From Bathynomus jamesi (Eukaryota > Arthropoda > Malacostraca > Isopoda > Cirolanidae): a DNA stretch of 64,000 nt. The first letter of the stretch is position 1; the number at the start of each line of letters is the position of its first letter. The DNA lies in contig JAJOZX010000198.1 in NCBI GenBank assembly GCA_023014485.1, positions 566,501 to 630,500 of the forward strand, written 5' to 3'. The notes beneath the pieces were generated by a model. It did no database searches, was not told where the DNA came from, and saw only the letters and a program-made list of their open reading frames with translations. Position numbers and translations under genes: made by a program. Shown here piece by piece: positions 43,243 through 53,923 of this stretch.

Positions 43243-43336
43243 TTTTTTCATTTGTTGTTTTCTCTTTCTCGTCTTGCGCGGAATATCTCCTATACAAGCG
43301 TCGTTCTTTACGAGATATATAATATATATATATATA

Positions 43337-43536
43337 TGAAAATTATTTCACTAAAGTAACATGTGAATAATATTTATGATGAAAAATAATCACGAAGGAA
43401 AAAGGAAACGCAGAATGGTGCTCAAGCGCTTTCATCTAATGACATCCACAGTGTTCCTGAGGATGTCATTAAACGAAAGCGTTGAGCACCATTCTCTGTT
43501 TCCTTTTTCCTTCGTGGTTATTTTCATTATATATAA
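43337..43536. repeat. Palindromic dimer of PLE-B termini
   Basis: Two inverted PLE-B terminal sequences meet at about 43450: the left arm runs ttatttcactaaagtaac to gctttcatctaatgacatcc, the right arm ggatgtcattaaacgaaag to ccttcgtggttattttca. The tip (cagtgttcctga) is the stretch that precedes the conserved stem. There is no coding sequence. It sits between a (TA)n and a (GA)n tract. Confidence 0.75.
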
Positions 43537-43539
43537 TAA

Positions 43540-43552
43540 GAAGAGAGAGAGA

Positions 43553-43601
<49 letters not shown>
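43540..43601. repeat. (GA)n microsatellite
   Basis: About 29 GA units with one tg interruption. Confidence 0.95.
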
Positions 43602-43604
<3 letters not shown>

Positions 43605-44008
43605 TACGATTTATTGAACATAGGATACAATATGTGTGGTGTGAGTGCGAGTATGATTTCAACAACTTTTTCATATTAAATTTTTAAAAAAGGGGTTATT
43701 ACAATTCTGATGAAGTCTTTCAAATGCAACGTTTCTCCCCAAATAATTGTTTATACTATTTTCCTACAATTTAATTAAGCGTAAATGCAATATTCTTTTA
43801 CTTTTTCATTTTATTTTGAAAGTTTCGAAAAGCAATCCTCGCTTGTATGGATTTGTGTTTGGGTTAATATACAGTACAATAATACATTTATTTTTGCTTT
43901 TTTAAATGAACAGGGAAAATTCTAATTTTTATACATGTAGAGTGTGGTGGCCCAAACGTTATTTTCACTATGTAGTGTTGAACGATATTAAAAGTGTTAA
44001 GTGATTTT

Positions 44009-44054
<46 letters not shown>

Positions 44055-46373
44055 TGTGTGTGTGTGTGTTTGATCTGCTACTGTTAAATAAAATTATGAA
44101 ATATAATTTAATCCTTGAGAAAATTTGATAACGTCACTGATTTTATTCTGGCTAATGACGAACGATTATGGAGGAAACCGTGTTCCTTAATTAAAATTTA
44201 AATTGCCATCCTACTTAGTATAATATACAGACCTGCGACTGACTACAGTATATGATGTAGGTTATTAACATTTTATTTTAAGCATCAACAAACTATAACC
44301 TCGACGCAGTAAGGAAAACATTATATTGTTTTGGCAACACTGTTATACGTGTCAATAAAATACATAGACGTTTATTTACCTAAATTAGGGCATTATAAAT
44401 ATACAAGACAGGTCACAAAACTGAAAGAAGTTTGAAATACTTAAAGACCCTTATTATACCTTATTATACTTTATTATACCTTATTATACGTAAATTACAC
44501 GCTAAAGTTATATTCAAAGTAATAAGTTTTTCTCCTCTTATCTACGCGATAGAATCTGCCACATTTGACGATAGAGTAAAGCATATTCATTGTCAAGAAT
44601 ATGTGTAGCGTTACATGATGTTAATGAAACCTGGTACCCAGTAGGAGTTCCGCGTGTCGATCTCTCATCGCAAGGAGACCAGGTTCGTGGCCCTACCTCT
44701 AGAATTGGCTTGCTTTTATTGAACTCTTCATCGTACTAGCCAAGTACACCCGGCTTATCTGGGTTTGTCCTGAACCAGGTGTCTAGCTTCGTTTAAAGAA
44801 TTCCACATCGACCCATTTGTGTTTCGAATTTCTTTGGTATAATTGGTTAAATATTTAATTTTATTATTATATTATTATTATTATTATTAAAATGACAGTG
44901 ACAGTAACAGTAACAGTAACACCGTCACTGTCACGTTATAGGATACAGTTTGGAGTAGAAACTCGTTTCTCTGTTTTTATGTGTAAATCATGATGTACCT
45001 CTCTACTTCTTTCTAATGAATCTAGATTTAATTTTAGGTAATCTTTCCCAGTAGTTCCTTACATATAAATGTTTCGAAACGTGACATATACGCTTTTTGT
45101 GGCCCATCCTGTATACTGATACTTGCTCATTTGTATAATAAATATTACGGTACTCTTGTTAAGTACAGAACCTAAATGTGGATTACTTGTGTGTACTGCA
45201 TTGATACATAATAAAGAGTAACCTAATAGAACTAAATTATCCGTAATATTATCTTTAAAATAACTAAATTATAATCTGCCTAAAACCACAAAAAAAAAAC
45301 AAGAGATATTTTAGGGACTATATTTCTTGTAACATTTATTCTTTTTACAGTTGGCTGTAACGGATGCGTCATGCATAAAATATACTGTAATGTAAGAATA
45401 CTAATTGAAAATAATCTCAATGTAGCAGTTTTAGCGTCTCTGAAAATGATGGTGGACGTCAAAGAATACAAAATAGTTTGTTTTGCCTTTTACAAGACAT
45501 TACTTATTACAGACTGAAAGATTACTTCGCAATGTTCGCTGGAAAATGTTATTGATTTTCACTGTCGAATATTTCATTCAAAAGCACTCACTACTGTAGA
45601 GTATTATCATTAAATTAAATGTCTTTATAATGAATAAATGACAATAAGTAAACCCAAATTGCTAAATAAATGCATTAGGTTTCGTAACATTCTGACACTA
45701 ATATTCATACATATACGAGTGTACACAAATAATTCAGGAGCATTACGCTATCACAAAGATATGTAAAGTACGTTCCTGTTAAACGTAAGGAATTAGAAGT
45801 AATTTACGAGGTCTCAGACCTTTCCCAACAACTTAATCACCAAAAATGATAATTTGACTCAACACTTTAAAGATCTTTACAGTAGAAATTAAAATACACT
45901 TTATCTATCTCGGTAATAAGAGTTCAGAAGACCTCATTTCACCATATTAAAGGGAAATTAATTGCAGCCGGTATATGAAAATTCTTCAAAGACATTTAGA
46001 ACTCTCGCGGCAATATATATCATTTCGTTATAATGCATTACCGCCTCTCTCCCTATTTCTACATATAATATCCCATCTCCTCAGAAGTGTTAATGACTGA
46101 GGCCTTAATTGGTACACGCTAAAATTAATGGCATAAACCTAAGAGTAATAGAGGCGAAGTAAACAAACGAATAGAAGCTGCAATGCTACTTCTCATTATG
46201 GTATATCGCATAATTCAAAGACACGTATATAAATATAACTTTCATGTGTGTTTGTGTTTGGGCATCGTGAAATGTTTATGTATCTGTCTTGTTTAATTTA
46301 CTGCGTATGCAATAGAAGGCAATGAAATAGTTACACTTTTAATTAGAATTTCAAATGAAAATCAGTTTGTTGT
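43602..46373. other. 2.8 kb without recognised gene
   Basis: AT-rich, mostly single-copy-looking. It holds (CT)n(GT)n at 44012-44068, a short tandem of ccttattata-type units at 44455-44488, an ATT run and acagtaacagt tandem at 44866-44935, and a possible SINE at 44625-44815. No coding domain is recognised. This is the longest stretch that looks free of coding mobile elements. Confidence 0.5.
44625..44815 (+). repeat. Possible SINE
   Basis: CCTGGTACCCAGTAGGAG followed by CCAGGTTCGTGGCCC at tRNA-like spacing suggests a degenerate tRNA-derived head, with a unique tail (ttggcttgctttt). No second copy in the window. Confidence 0.3.
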
Positions 46374-46606
46374 CAGGAGGTCTTTTCGGTTTGGTGAACT
46401 GCTACAGATTTTTACGAAACTTAGCAAATTAGCAAATCATTTATTTACAAATTTTATCTTAGAGAAATGGCTAATTCCTAACGTAACTTAACTAAGTCTA
46501 ACCTAACCTAACCTAACTTAGATCTCCTAAGGGTAAAATTTGTAAATAATTTATTTGATAAATTTCATAAAAACCTGTAGCAGTCCGCCAAACCGAAAAA
46601 ACCCTG
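46374..46606. repeat. Foldback with central CCTAA run
   Basis: Arms ttttcggtttggtgaactgc and its inverted partner gcagtccgccaaaccgaaaa, continuing through the aaatcatttatttacaaatt region, enclose a short spacer with about four CTAAC units. CCTAA is the complement of the arthropod telomere unit TTAGG, but four units are too few to call telomeric. Non-coding MITE-like structure. Confidence 0.65.
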
Positions 46607-46692
46607 AAATAATAAACGAATTATAGTGTAAAGTTTTGACAGTTTATGTGCTCAGATATGTGTATTCATTAATTATACATACACATTATGTA

Positions 46693-46966
46693 TCCCTGAA
46701 CATTTTAGGGATTTCATGAAAGCCCTAAAGTGTTCAGGGATTTCATGTAACGTTAAGTAGTCATAGTTTTATTAAACTTACGGGAAAATTATTGAATGCC
46801 TGGTTAAGTGAATGCCCAGTTAGGTTAATTGAATGCCCGATTACGTCAACTGTACACCCTTGATGACTGGTTAGGTTAAGTCGTGATATTTACGTTAAAA
46901 CTAGCGAAAATATTACGACTTAACCTTACATGAAATCCCTGAACATTTTAGGGATTTCATGAAACC
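46693..46966. repeat. Nested hairpins with ccctgaacattttaggg
   Basis: The block ccctgaacattttagggatt occurs at both ends of the interval, and ttcagggatttcatgtaa pairs with ttacatgaaatccctgaa. This gives a foldback with smaller hairpins (ccctgaac..gttcaggg) inside. No terminal signature of a known superfamily. Confidence 0.55.
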
Positions 46967-46997
46967 CCAAATTAGACAGATTCCCTGTAACATACAG

Positions 46998-47036
<39 letters not shown>

Positions 47037-47041
<5 letters not shown>

Positions 47042-47261
47042 AATTATTTCACGAAAGTGACACGTGAAAAGTATTTATGATGAATAAAACCACGAAGGAA
47101 AAAAGAAACACAAACGGGTGCTCAAGCGCTTTCGTCTAATGACATCCTCAGGAACACTGGAGTGAAAGGACAGATCAAGGCAATATATAGGTTACAAAAA
47201 TAAACATACATACATACATATTCATATATATATACATAACATATATATATATATACATATA

Positions 47262-47306
<45 letters not shown>

Positions 47307-47501
47307 TATAGTAAGCATAGAAAAAATTGTGGGAGGAGCCAACATTTATAGTTTATGAAACAGATCACAAAAGAATAAAGAAATAAAATAAATATAAATA
47401 TAAATTGAGAAAAAATTAATTACCAAATAGTGCCTTAGTGATATATATGTCACAGCCTAAATAATCATAAAGAAATAAACAGGCAAATAAAAAAAACACA
47501 A

Positions 47502-47586
<85 letters not shown>

Positions 47587-47904
47587 GACACTTTTAGCAC
47601 TTTGGCCGACCTTCAAGCCATTTGAATTTATATTGAAGGTCGGCCAAAGTGCTAAAAGTGTCTTTATATATATATATACAGTATATATATATATATATAT
47701 GTATGTATATTTGTGGTTTTTTATTTGCCTGTTTATTTCTTTATGATTATTTAGGCTGTGACATATATATCACTAAGGCACTATTTGGTAATTAATTTTT
47801 TCTCAATTTATATTTGTATTTATTTTATTTCTTTATTCTTTTGTGATCTGTTTCATAAACTATAAATGTTGGCTCCTCCCACAATTTTTTCTATGCTTAC
47901 TATA

Positions 47905-47965
<61 letters not shown>

Positions 47966-48113
47966 GAATATGTATGTATGTATGTTTATTTTTGTAACCT
48001 ATATATTGCCTTGATCTGTCCTTTCACTCCAGTGTTCCTGAGGATGTCATTAGACGAAAGCGCTTGAGCACCCGTTTGTGTTTCTTTTTTCCTTCGTGGT
48101 TTTATTCATCATA
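47037..48113. repeat. 1.08 kb palindrome of PLE-B termini
   Basis: The left arm starts ttatttcacgaaagtgac and contains tcaagcgctttcgtctaatg; the right arm is its inverted copy ending ccttcgtggttttattcatc. The centre (47583-47668) is caaggtcggcc-type hairpin sequence (actttggccgacctt / aaggtcggccaaagt). Several (TA)n tracts occur symmetrically in both arms. No reading frame beyond (TA)n translations. It is a Penelope-like terminus duplicated head to head without its coding region. Confidence 0.8.
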
Positions 48114-48362
48114 TATATATATATATATATATATAAATTATTTCACGAAAGTAACACGTGAATAATATTTATGAGGAAAATAACCACGAAGGAAAAAGGA
48201 AACACAGAATGGTGCTCAAGCGCTTTTGTCTAATGACATCCTCAGGAACACTGAAATAAATAACAAGTTCGAGACTATATATAGGTCACCAAAAAAATAA
48301 AATAAAGAAATAAAATAAAATAGAAAAATAAATACAGCATACAAATTTATAAGGAAACACTA

Positions 48363-48788
48363 TCAGAGTTTTAGCAGTTTGCACCTCTTGTCTAAATCCG
48401 TTCTGAACGCATTCAAAACAACAGGATCGAGCGAAAAAAGACCCTGGCTAATGTTAAAATTATTTGTAAATTGAATAATGGCAGACTCAAGAATATTTCT
48501 ATTAACAATGTTGCTTGAGTGAAACAAAATTGAAGCATTATTCCAATCAACAGAGTGGGATAACTCTGACAAATGGACGAAAAGGGCACTGGACGACTGT
48601 CCCGTTCTAACGGAATATTGATGCTGTTTTACACGCGTGTACAAATTCTTTCCCGTCTGTCCAGTATAAAAGGAATCACATTGTTTACAACCAATTTTAT
48701 AGATAATGCCTGAATTATTGGTAGGGCTATTTTTTACTATGATATTTTTCACAATATTGTCATATGAAAATACTACATTAATATTCAA
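48363..48788 (-). pseudogene. Penelope-like GIY-YIG endonuclease (PLE-B)
   Basis: [20 protein letters not shown] is the GIY-YIG core with the inserted Cys pair. LYTRVKQHQYSVRTGQ is the Arg-helix, [17 protein letters not shown] follows, and ILESAIIQFTNNFNIS has the catalytic Glu. It ends DLDKRCKLLKL. The frame is open for 141 residues and continues, after a frameshift at about 48815, from the upstream reverse transcriptase. It nicks target DNA in active relatives. Confidence 0.85.
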
Positions 48789-48812
48789 ACGTTTAAGTAC
48801 ATTAGCAATGCC

Positions 48813-49862
48813 TTAAAAGCCTGGGAAAAGTGGAAGTACTAAAATATTCTTCGACAAAGTGCGAAGGTTATTATTCACACGATAGAAAGTTCGTTTTGCC
48901 TTGTTAAGACAAGATTCCAAAAAAGCAGGTGGGTAACACAAATCACTTCCAATACTGTTGATTTTTTCTAATTCGGCATCCATATATTCCGGACTGGCGA
49001 TCCTAAGAGCGCGGAGAAACAATGAAGAAAATATGGCTTTCTTGATGGGGGTGTCATTTCTGGAGTAAAAGTATACGAAGGACAAATTGTTTGTTTTTTC
49101 TGATAAATACTAAACTTAAAACCTGGGCTTTCCCTATGTACACGCACATCCAAAAACGGGATTGAGCTGTTTTGTTCCACTTCTAGAGTAAACTTAATGG
49201 AGGGGACTTGATTATTTAACTGAAGGAGGAAGTCATCATGGGCCAAGTCATCATGGGCCAGATACACAAAATATCGTCGACGTACCGCATCCATGTGACG
49301 CCAACCCTCAGAATTTTCGGAATGTAAGTAATTTCGAAAAACTCCATAAAATATTGGAGAGGAGGGGCGACAAGGGATTACCCATGGCCATCCCAAAAAC
49401 CTGTTCATAATACTCGCTATTGAAAGTGAATTTACAGTCTTTAATGCAAAGTTTAATGAGTTCCAAAACGATGTGTACAGGTAGTGGCAGGTCATACTTA
49501 TGTAATTCTGGAGAGAAAGTCAAACATATCGTCAATCGGCACTTTGTAAACAATGAACAAACGTCAAAACTGATCAATCTATTGTGTTTCAGTGTGTATA
49601 TTATTCAGTTTTTCAGTAAGATCCATGGATTTTTTTGCATGTGAATCAGAGATAGCTCCAAGAATGGGGGAAAAGACTTTGACAAGCCATTTGGAGAGTT
49701 TATAGGTAATAGAACCCACAGAGCTAATAATAGGGCACATAGGGTTGCCAGGTTTGTGGATTTTAATAAGACCATAAAGTTAAGGAAGAGAAGGCGAAGT
49801 GGACGTGAAAAGCGGAATTAAGTCCTTATGATTTTTGAGAATGCGTTTCAAGCCACTATTGG
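48813..49862 (-). pseudogene. Penelope-like reverse transcriptase (PLE-B), frameshifted
   Basis: From right to left: LKRILKNHKDLIPLFTSTS; YGLIKIHKPGNPMCPIISS and LSKWLVKVFSPILG (fingers); ISFDVCSLFTK (motif A); FTFNSEYYEQVFGMAMGNPL and SPLLSNI (motif B region); VRRRYFVYLAHDD (motif C region, where active copies have YVDD; here AHDD with a duplicated LAHDD); then FLDVRVHRESPGFKFSIYQK and the connection to the endonuclease (ELEKINSIGSDLCYPPAFLE, NKAKRTFYRV). Several frame changes. The altered active site and the frameshifts make it inactive. Confidence 0.8.
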
Positions 49863-50480
49863 ATCCTAGGATCGCCAGTCCGGAATACATAGATGCCGAA
49901 TTAGAAAAAATCAACAGTATTAGAAGTGATTTGTGTTACCCACCTGCTTTTTTGGAATCTTGTCTTAACAAGGCAAAACGAACTTTCTATCTTTGTCGAA
50001 GAATATTTTAGTACTTCCATTTTTCCCAGGCTTTTAAGGCATTGCAATGTACATAAACTTTTGAATATTAATGTCGTATTTTCATTATGACAATATTGTG
50101 AAAATATCAGTAAAAAATAGCCTACCAATAATTCAGGCATTATCTATAAAATTGGTTGTAAACAATGTGATTCCTTTTATACTGGACAGACGGGAAAGAA
50201 TTTGTACACACGTTTTAAAACAGCATCAAATATTCCGTTAGAACGGGACAGTCGTCCAGTGCCCTTTTCGTCCATTTGTCAGAGTTATCCCACTCTATTG
50301 ATTGGAATAATGCTTCAATTTTGTTCACTCAAGCAACATTGTTAAAAGAAATATTCTTGAGTCAGCTATATTCAATTTACAAATAATTTTAACATTAGCC
50401 AGGGTCTTTTTTCGCTCAATCCTGTTGTTTGAATGCGTTCAGAACGGATTAAGACAAGAGGGGCAAACTGCTAAAACTCT
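49863..50480 (+). pseudogene. PLE-B C-terminal coding remnant, plus-strand half of the dimer
   Basis: Starts inside the thumb/linker (RIASPEYIDAELEKINS, RSDLCYPPAFLESCLNKAKR), continues through the GIY-YIG core in fragments ([20 protein letters not shown] near 50130-50190), and ends near NAFRTD and KLLKL at 50480. It is a degraded inverted partner of 48363-49085, with more frameshifts than the minus-strand half. Confidence 0.75.
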
Positions 50481-50667
50481 GATAGTGTTTCCTTATAAAT
50501 TTGTATGCTGTATTTATTTTTTATTTTATTTTATTTCTTTATTTATTTTTTTGGTGACCTTATATATAGTCTCGAACTTGTTATTTATTTCAGTGTTCCT
50601 GAGGATGTCATTAGACGAAAGCGCTTGAGCACCATTCTGTTTTCCTTTTTCCTTCGTAGTTATTTTC

Positions 50668-50668
<1 letters not shown>

Positions 50669-50722
<54 letters not shown>

Positions 50723-50877
50723 GAACATTTTCGAAGAAAAACTGACTTGAGAAAACTCAAGAGGCACGCTTTAATTTTGTTTCTACAAACTTAAGCGAGG
50801 AAACTTGTCTTTCAAAAATTAATTCATAAACTTCACAAAACTCTAAACTTAAATTTCGTATATATATATATATAATT

Positions 50878-50942
<65 letters not shown>
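50669..50942. repeat. (TA)n tracts around 140 bp of unknown sequence
   Basis: (TA)n at about 50675-50719 and 50860-50942. The 140 bp between them has no recognised feature. Confidence 0.8.
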
Positions 50943-50945
<3 letters not shown>

Positions 50946-51344
50946 GGTGTCCCGTAAGTCTGAAACCATAGGGCAAAATAAGTAATTCATGTTTTCCCGT
51001 TTATGCAAGTGCCCATGATGTCTTTAAGTAAGGAAGGAAGAACGCATCCAGGTAATTCTGTTCGTAGGAAATCGGAGTCAGAGGGAGGTCGCAGGAGTTT
51101 AACAGATTGCATCCGGACCGCGCGCCGATAACACACAGCTGTGTCGGCAAATTTGTAGCAAACATCAGGGAAACGGGATCCATAGGAGATAAACCACGCA
51201 GTGGACCTCGAGGACATCCACCGACGATGACACAGCCGCTACCATCCTCGCTCATTTCACAAACAGTCCCCAAAAGTCTCTTCGGCGTTTTTATTGTCGT
51301 TTTTATCATTTTGCCCTATGGTTCCAGACTTACAGGACACCCTG
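50943..51344 (+). mobile_element. Deleted mariner, N-terminal part only
   Basis: Ends CAGGGTGTCCCGTAAGTCTG and complement CAGGGTGTCCTGTAAGTCTG with flanking TA (50941-50942, 51345-51346). The interior (402 bp) encodes on the plus strand the transposase DNA-binding linker: HPDRAPITHSCVGKFVANIR, ETGSIGDKPRSGPRG. The catalytic domain is deleted. Complementary in content to 23491-23853, which keeps only the C-terminus. Confidence 0.8.
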
Positions 51345-51355
51345 TATGATATATA

Positions 51356-51402
<47 letters not shown>
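51345..51402. repeat. (TA)n microsatellite between two elements
   Basis: About 25 TA units separating the mariner derivative from the PLE-A dimer. Confidence 0.95.
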
Positions 51403-51403
<1 letters not shown>

Positions 51404-51817
51404 CGAGGAATAAGAGGACGAAGAGATGGTACACGCTTATTTACAAACGTTTCGGAAATTTTCATTTTTCATCATCAGTGCTATAATTATAAAAACAGGT
51501 AAAAAAATGAATAAATATAATGAACGGAAACTTATACAATATATTTAAATAAACGTGTGATGTTAATGGTGTTTATATTTAAGTAATTAAAATTAAAAAT
51601 AAAATGATATAAAATATAGAAGAGTGATCAGTTGTCAAATATAAAGTAAAAAGCGGACAAAATTGAGAGGAATCTTACCAGGTTGTTATTGTCGGGGTAA
51701 GGGGACTAATTGAGCAGAGGGTTGGGAATGATTGGTTGTTGGAAGGGGTCCATATTAGAAGAGTTGGAGCCAGACGGAATGATGGTGGATTTCTTCTCAG
51801 TTGCAGGATTTGACAGT

Positions 51818-52460
51818 TTATTTGGCTATGTTTAAGTTAAAGGCAGAACTATAGTCGTTGAGAGTTGGTTTAATACTGAGAATGCGTAGGGACTCCAGAA
51901 TACGGAGGTCGGTTAGATGGTTGGTTGTGTTGATAATTTTGAAATTGGAGGGAAGTAGTGGGTGGTTGTGGAGGTGGCAGTGATCTCTTATTGCTGATTT
52001 AGAGGGTTTATTTAAGGGCTGCGATGTTCTGGTAGAAATACCAGGATGCTCGTCCACTCTGGTTTGATATTGGCAATGGTGCTGCCAATATAGTTCGCCT
52101 TGCAGCGAACACAGTTCGAAACGTAGATGATGGACGAAGCAAGGGGCTGAGGTTTTTTTGTTTTGTGGTTGAAGTATGATTTGATGCTATTATTGTTGGT
52201 TGGTGAAAAAGAATTGAAAGTTAATTTGGGGGTAAAGAGGGGTGAGTAGGATGCGGAGTTCTGAAAGTATTCTGTGGCTGATATGGTCGTATTAAGGAAA
52301 GGAAAAATATTGTACGTATTTTTTAACGGTGGGAACTTTAAGTGGGGGTTGATAAATATTATTAAGAAAATTTCTGGTTAAAAATTGTAAAAGATGTTTT
52401 GGGAAGGAGTTGTTAATGCCGAAATTATGAATGAATTCTATTTCGTTGTGGAGGGATAAG
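51818..52460 (-). pseudogene. PLE-A endonuclease and linker, minus-strand half
   Basis: LHNEIEFIHNFGINN, FLNNIYQPPLKVPTVKKYVQ and YFSFP make up the linker. A broken middle follows, then VDEHPGISTRTSQPLNKPSK, SAIRDHCHLHNHPLLPSN and ILESLRILSIKPTLNDYSSA to the stop at 51818. Frameshifts lie near 52290 and 52070; the GIY-YIG motif itself is in a broken part. The reverse transcriptase is missing on this side. Confidence 0.75.
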
Positions 52461-52479
52461 TACGAACGGCAATTGCTCT

Positions 52480-53457
52480 TGTTCCATTGCCCCACCCACA
52501 ATAAACCACACCTATATAAAAGATACGTTGACGACCCTTTCCTCCTTTATCACAAGGCCAGCCACGCCCCCCTTTTTCTTAGTTCCCAACACAAAAACAT
52601 TAAGTTCACCAAAGAAGACGAATCCAATAACACCCTACCCTTCCTAGATATAACAATAACAAAACAAAACAACAAATTCAGCATCTCCATATATCGAAAA
52701 CCCACATACACAGGCCTAAGTACTAATTACCTAAGCCACACCCATTCGCCATATAAAATAAACAGCATAAAAATTTTAATCCACCGCGCCTATCATCTTT
52801 GCTCTTCGTACTTAGCCCTCCCCAACGAAATAGAATTCATTCATAATTTCGGCATTAACAACTTTCCCAAAACATCTTTTACAATTTTTAACCAGAAATT
52901 TTCTTGATAATATTTATCCGCCCCCCCCCCTTTAAAGTTCCCACCGTTAAAAAAGACGTACAATACTTTTCCTTTCCCTATTACGACCATAGCAGCCACA
53001 AAATACTTTCAGAACTCCGCCTCCTACTCACCCCTCTTTACCCCGAAATTAACTTTCAATTCGTTTTCACCAACAATAATATCAAATCATACTTCACACA
53101 AAGAAAAAACGCCTCAGCCCCTTGCTTCATCCACCATCTACGTTTTCAACTGTGTTCGCTGCAAAGCGAACTATATTGGCAGCACCATTCGCCAATATCA
53201 AATCAGAGTGGACGAGCATCCCGGTATTTCTACCAGAACATCGCAGCCCTTAAATAAACCCTCTAAATCAGCAATAAGAGATCACTGCCACCTTCACAAC
53301 CACCCACTACTTCCCTCCAATTTCAAAATTATCAACACAACCAACCATCTAACCGATCTCCGCATTCTGGAGTCCCTACACATTCTCATATTAAACCAAC
53401 TCTCAACGACTATAGTTCTGCCTTTAACTTAAACATAGCCAAATAAACTGTTGTAGC
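52480..53457 (+). pseudogene. PLE-A reverse transcriptase end plus GIY-YIG endonuclease, plus-strand half
   Basis: HLYKRYVDDPFLLYHKA contains the YVDD catalytic motif C; FTKEDESNNTLPFLDITIT, FSISIYRKPTYTGLSTNYL and IEFIHNFGINN follow. After a frameshift near 52905, PPFKVPTVKKDVQYFSFPYY and LLTPLYPEINFQFVFTNNN lead to a second shift near 53110, where the endonuclease core (ANYIGSTIRQYQIRVDEHPG in the combined frames) lies. SAIRDHCHLHNHPLLPSN and ILESLHIL close it. Motifs A and B are absent, so the copy starts within the palm domain. Confidence 0.8.
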
Positions 53458-53923
53458 CTACCACTGAGAAGAAATCCATCATCACTCCATCTGGCTCCAA
53501 CTCTTCTAATATGGACCCTTCCAACAACCAATCATTCCCAACCCTCTGCTCAATTAGTCCCCTTACCCCGACAATAACAACCTGGTAAGACTCCTCGCAA
53601 TTTTGTTCGCTTTTTACTTTATATTTGACGACTGATCACTCTTCTATATTTTATATCATTTTATTTTTAATTTTAATTACTTAAATATAAACACCATTAA
53701 TATCATACGTTTATTTAAATATATTGTATAAGTTTCCGTTCATTGTATTTATTCATTTTTTTTATCTGCTTTTATAATTTTAGCACTGATGATGGAAAAT
53801 GAAAATTTCCGAAACACTTGTAAATAAACATGTACCGTCTCTTTGTTCTCTTATTCCTCGCTAAGCTACGTTTCCCTCAGAGCAAACCCTTCAATCAAGT
53901 ATATATATATATACTGTATATAT

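Larger units (their letters stand above)
40972..43312. repeat. Head-to-head array of about nine tRNA-like units
   Basis: Six units on the minus strand (40972-42438) and three on the plus strand (42439-43312), each about 265 bp. A unit contains the tRNA-like sequence, an actcttccaaatgccgtaat spacer, cctctacatactcgcagaaa, a GC-rich ccccaagggggca hairpin, the cgcagtataaataacgtaaa block and a cgcgcaagacgagaaagaga block. The copies are very similar, differing by a few bases and small indels. The orientation flips at about 42438, inside a truncated tRNA-like copy. The array starts and ends next to (TA)n. Confidence 0.9.
48135..50668. mobile_element. Head-to-head dimer of Penelope-like element PLE-B
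   Basis: A minus-strand unit (48135 to about 49862) and a truncated plus-strand unit (about 49863-50668) meet at gatcctaggatcgcc. Both outer ends are the PLE-B terminus (ttatttcacgaaagtaacac left, ccttcgtagttattttca right), which contains cctgaggatgtcattagacg. Coding remnants in both halves are homologous (for example SPEYMDAELEKINS against SPEYIDAELEKINS). Inserted between (TA)n tracts. Confidence 0.8.
51403..53899. mobile_element. Head-to-head dimer of Penelope-like element PLE-A
   Basis: A minus-strand unit (51403 to about 52460) and a plus-strand unit (about 52461-53899) diverge from the centre. Outer ends are the PLE-A terminus in inverted orientation: gcgaggaataagaggacg on the left, ctcttattcctcgctaagc plus about 45 more bases on the right. 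Both arms contain ctgatgat..gaaaatttccGAAA. Coding remnants of the same protein occur in both. The family is that of 3441-4618. Confidence 0.85.

Noticed and set aside
40908..43297. Many similar open frames across the array (VIASDRQSEDPGSIPRWYF and the reverse)
   Set aside because: They are translations of the tRNA-like sequence and its spacer on both strands; they repeat only because the DNA unit repeats.
40972..43312. CRISPR-like array of regularly spaced repeats
   Set aside because: The unit is 265 bp, the spacers are conserved rather than unique, the orientation flips, and the genome is eukaryotic.
46374..46606. Telomere or subtelomere signal from CCTAA units
   Set aside because: Only about four units inside a foldback repeat; true telomeric arrays are far longer.
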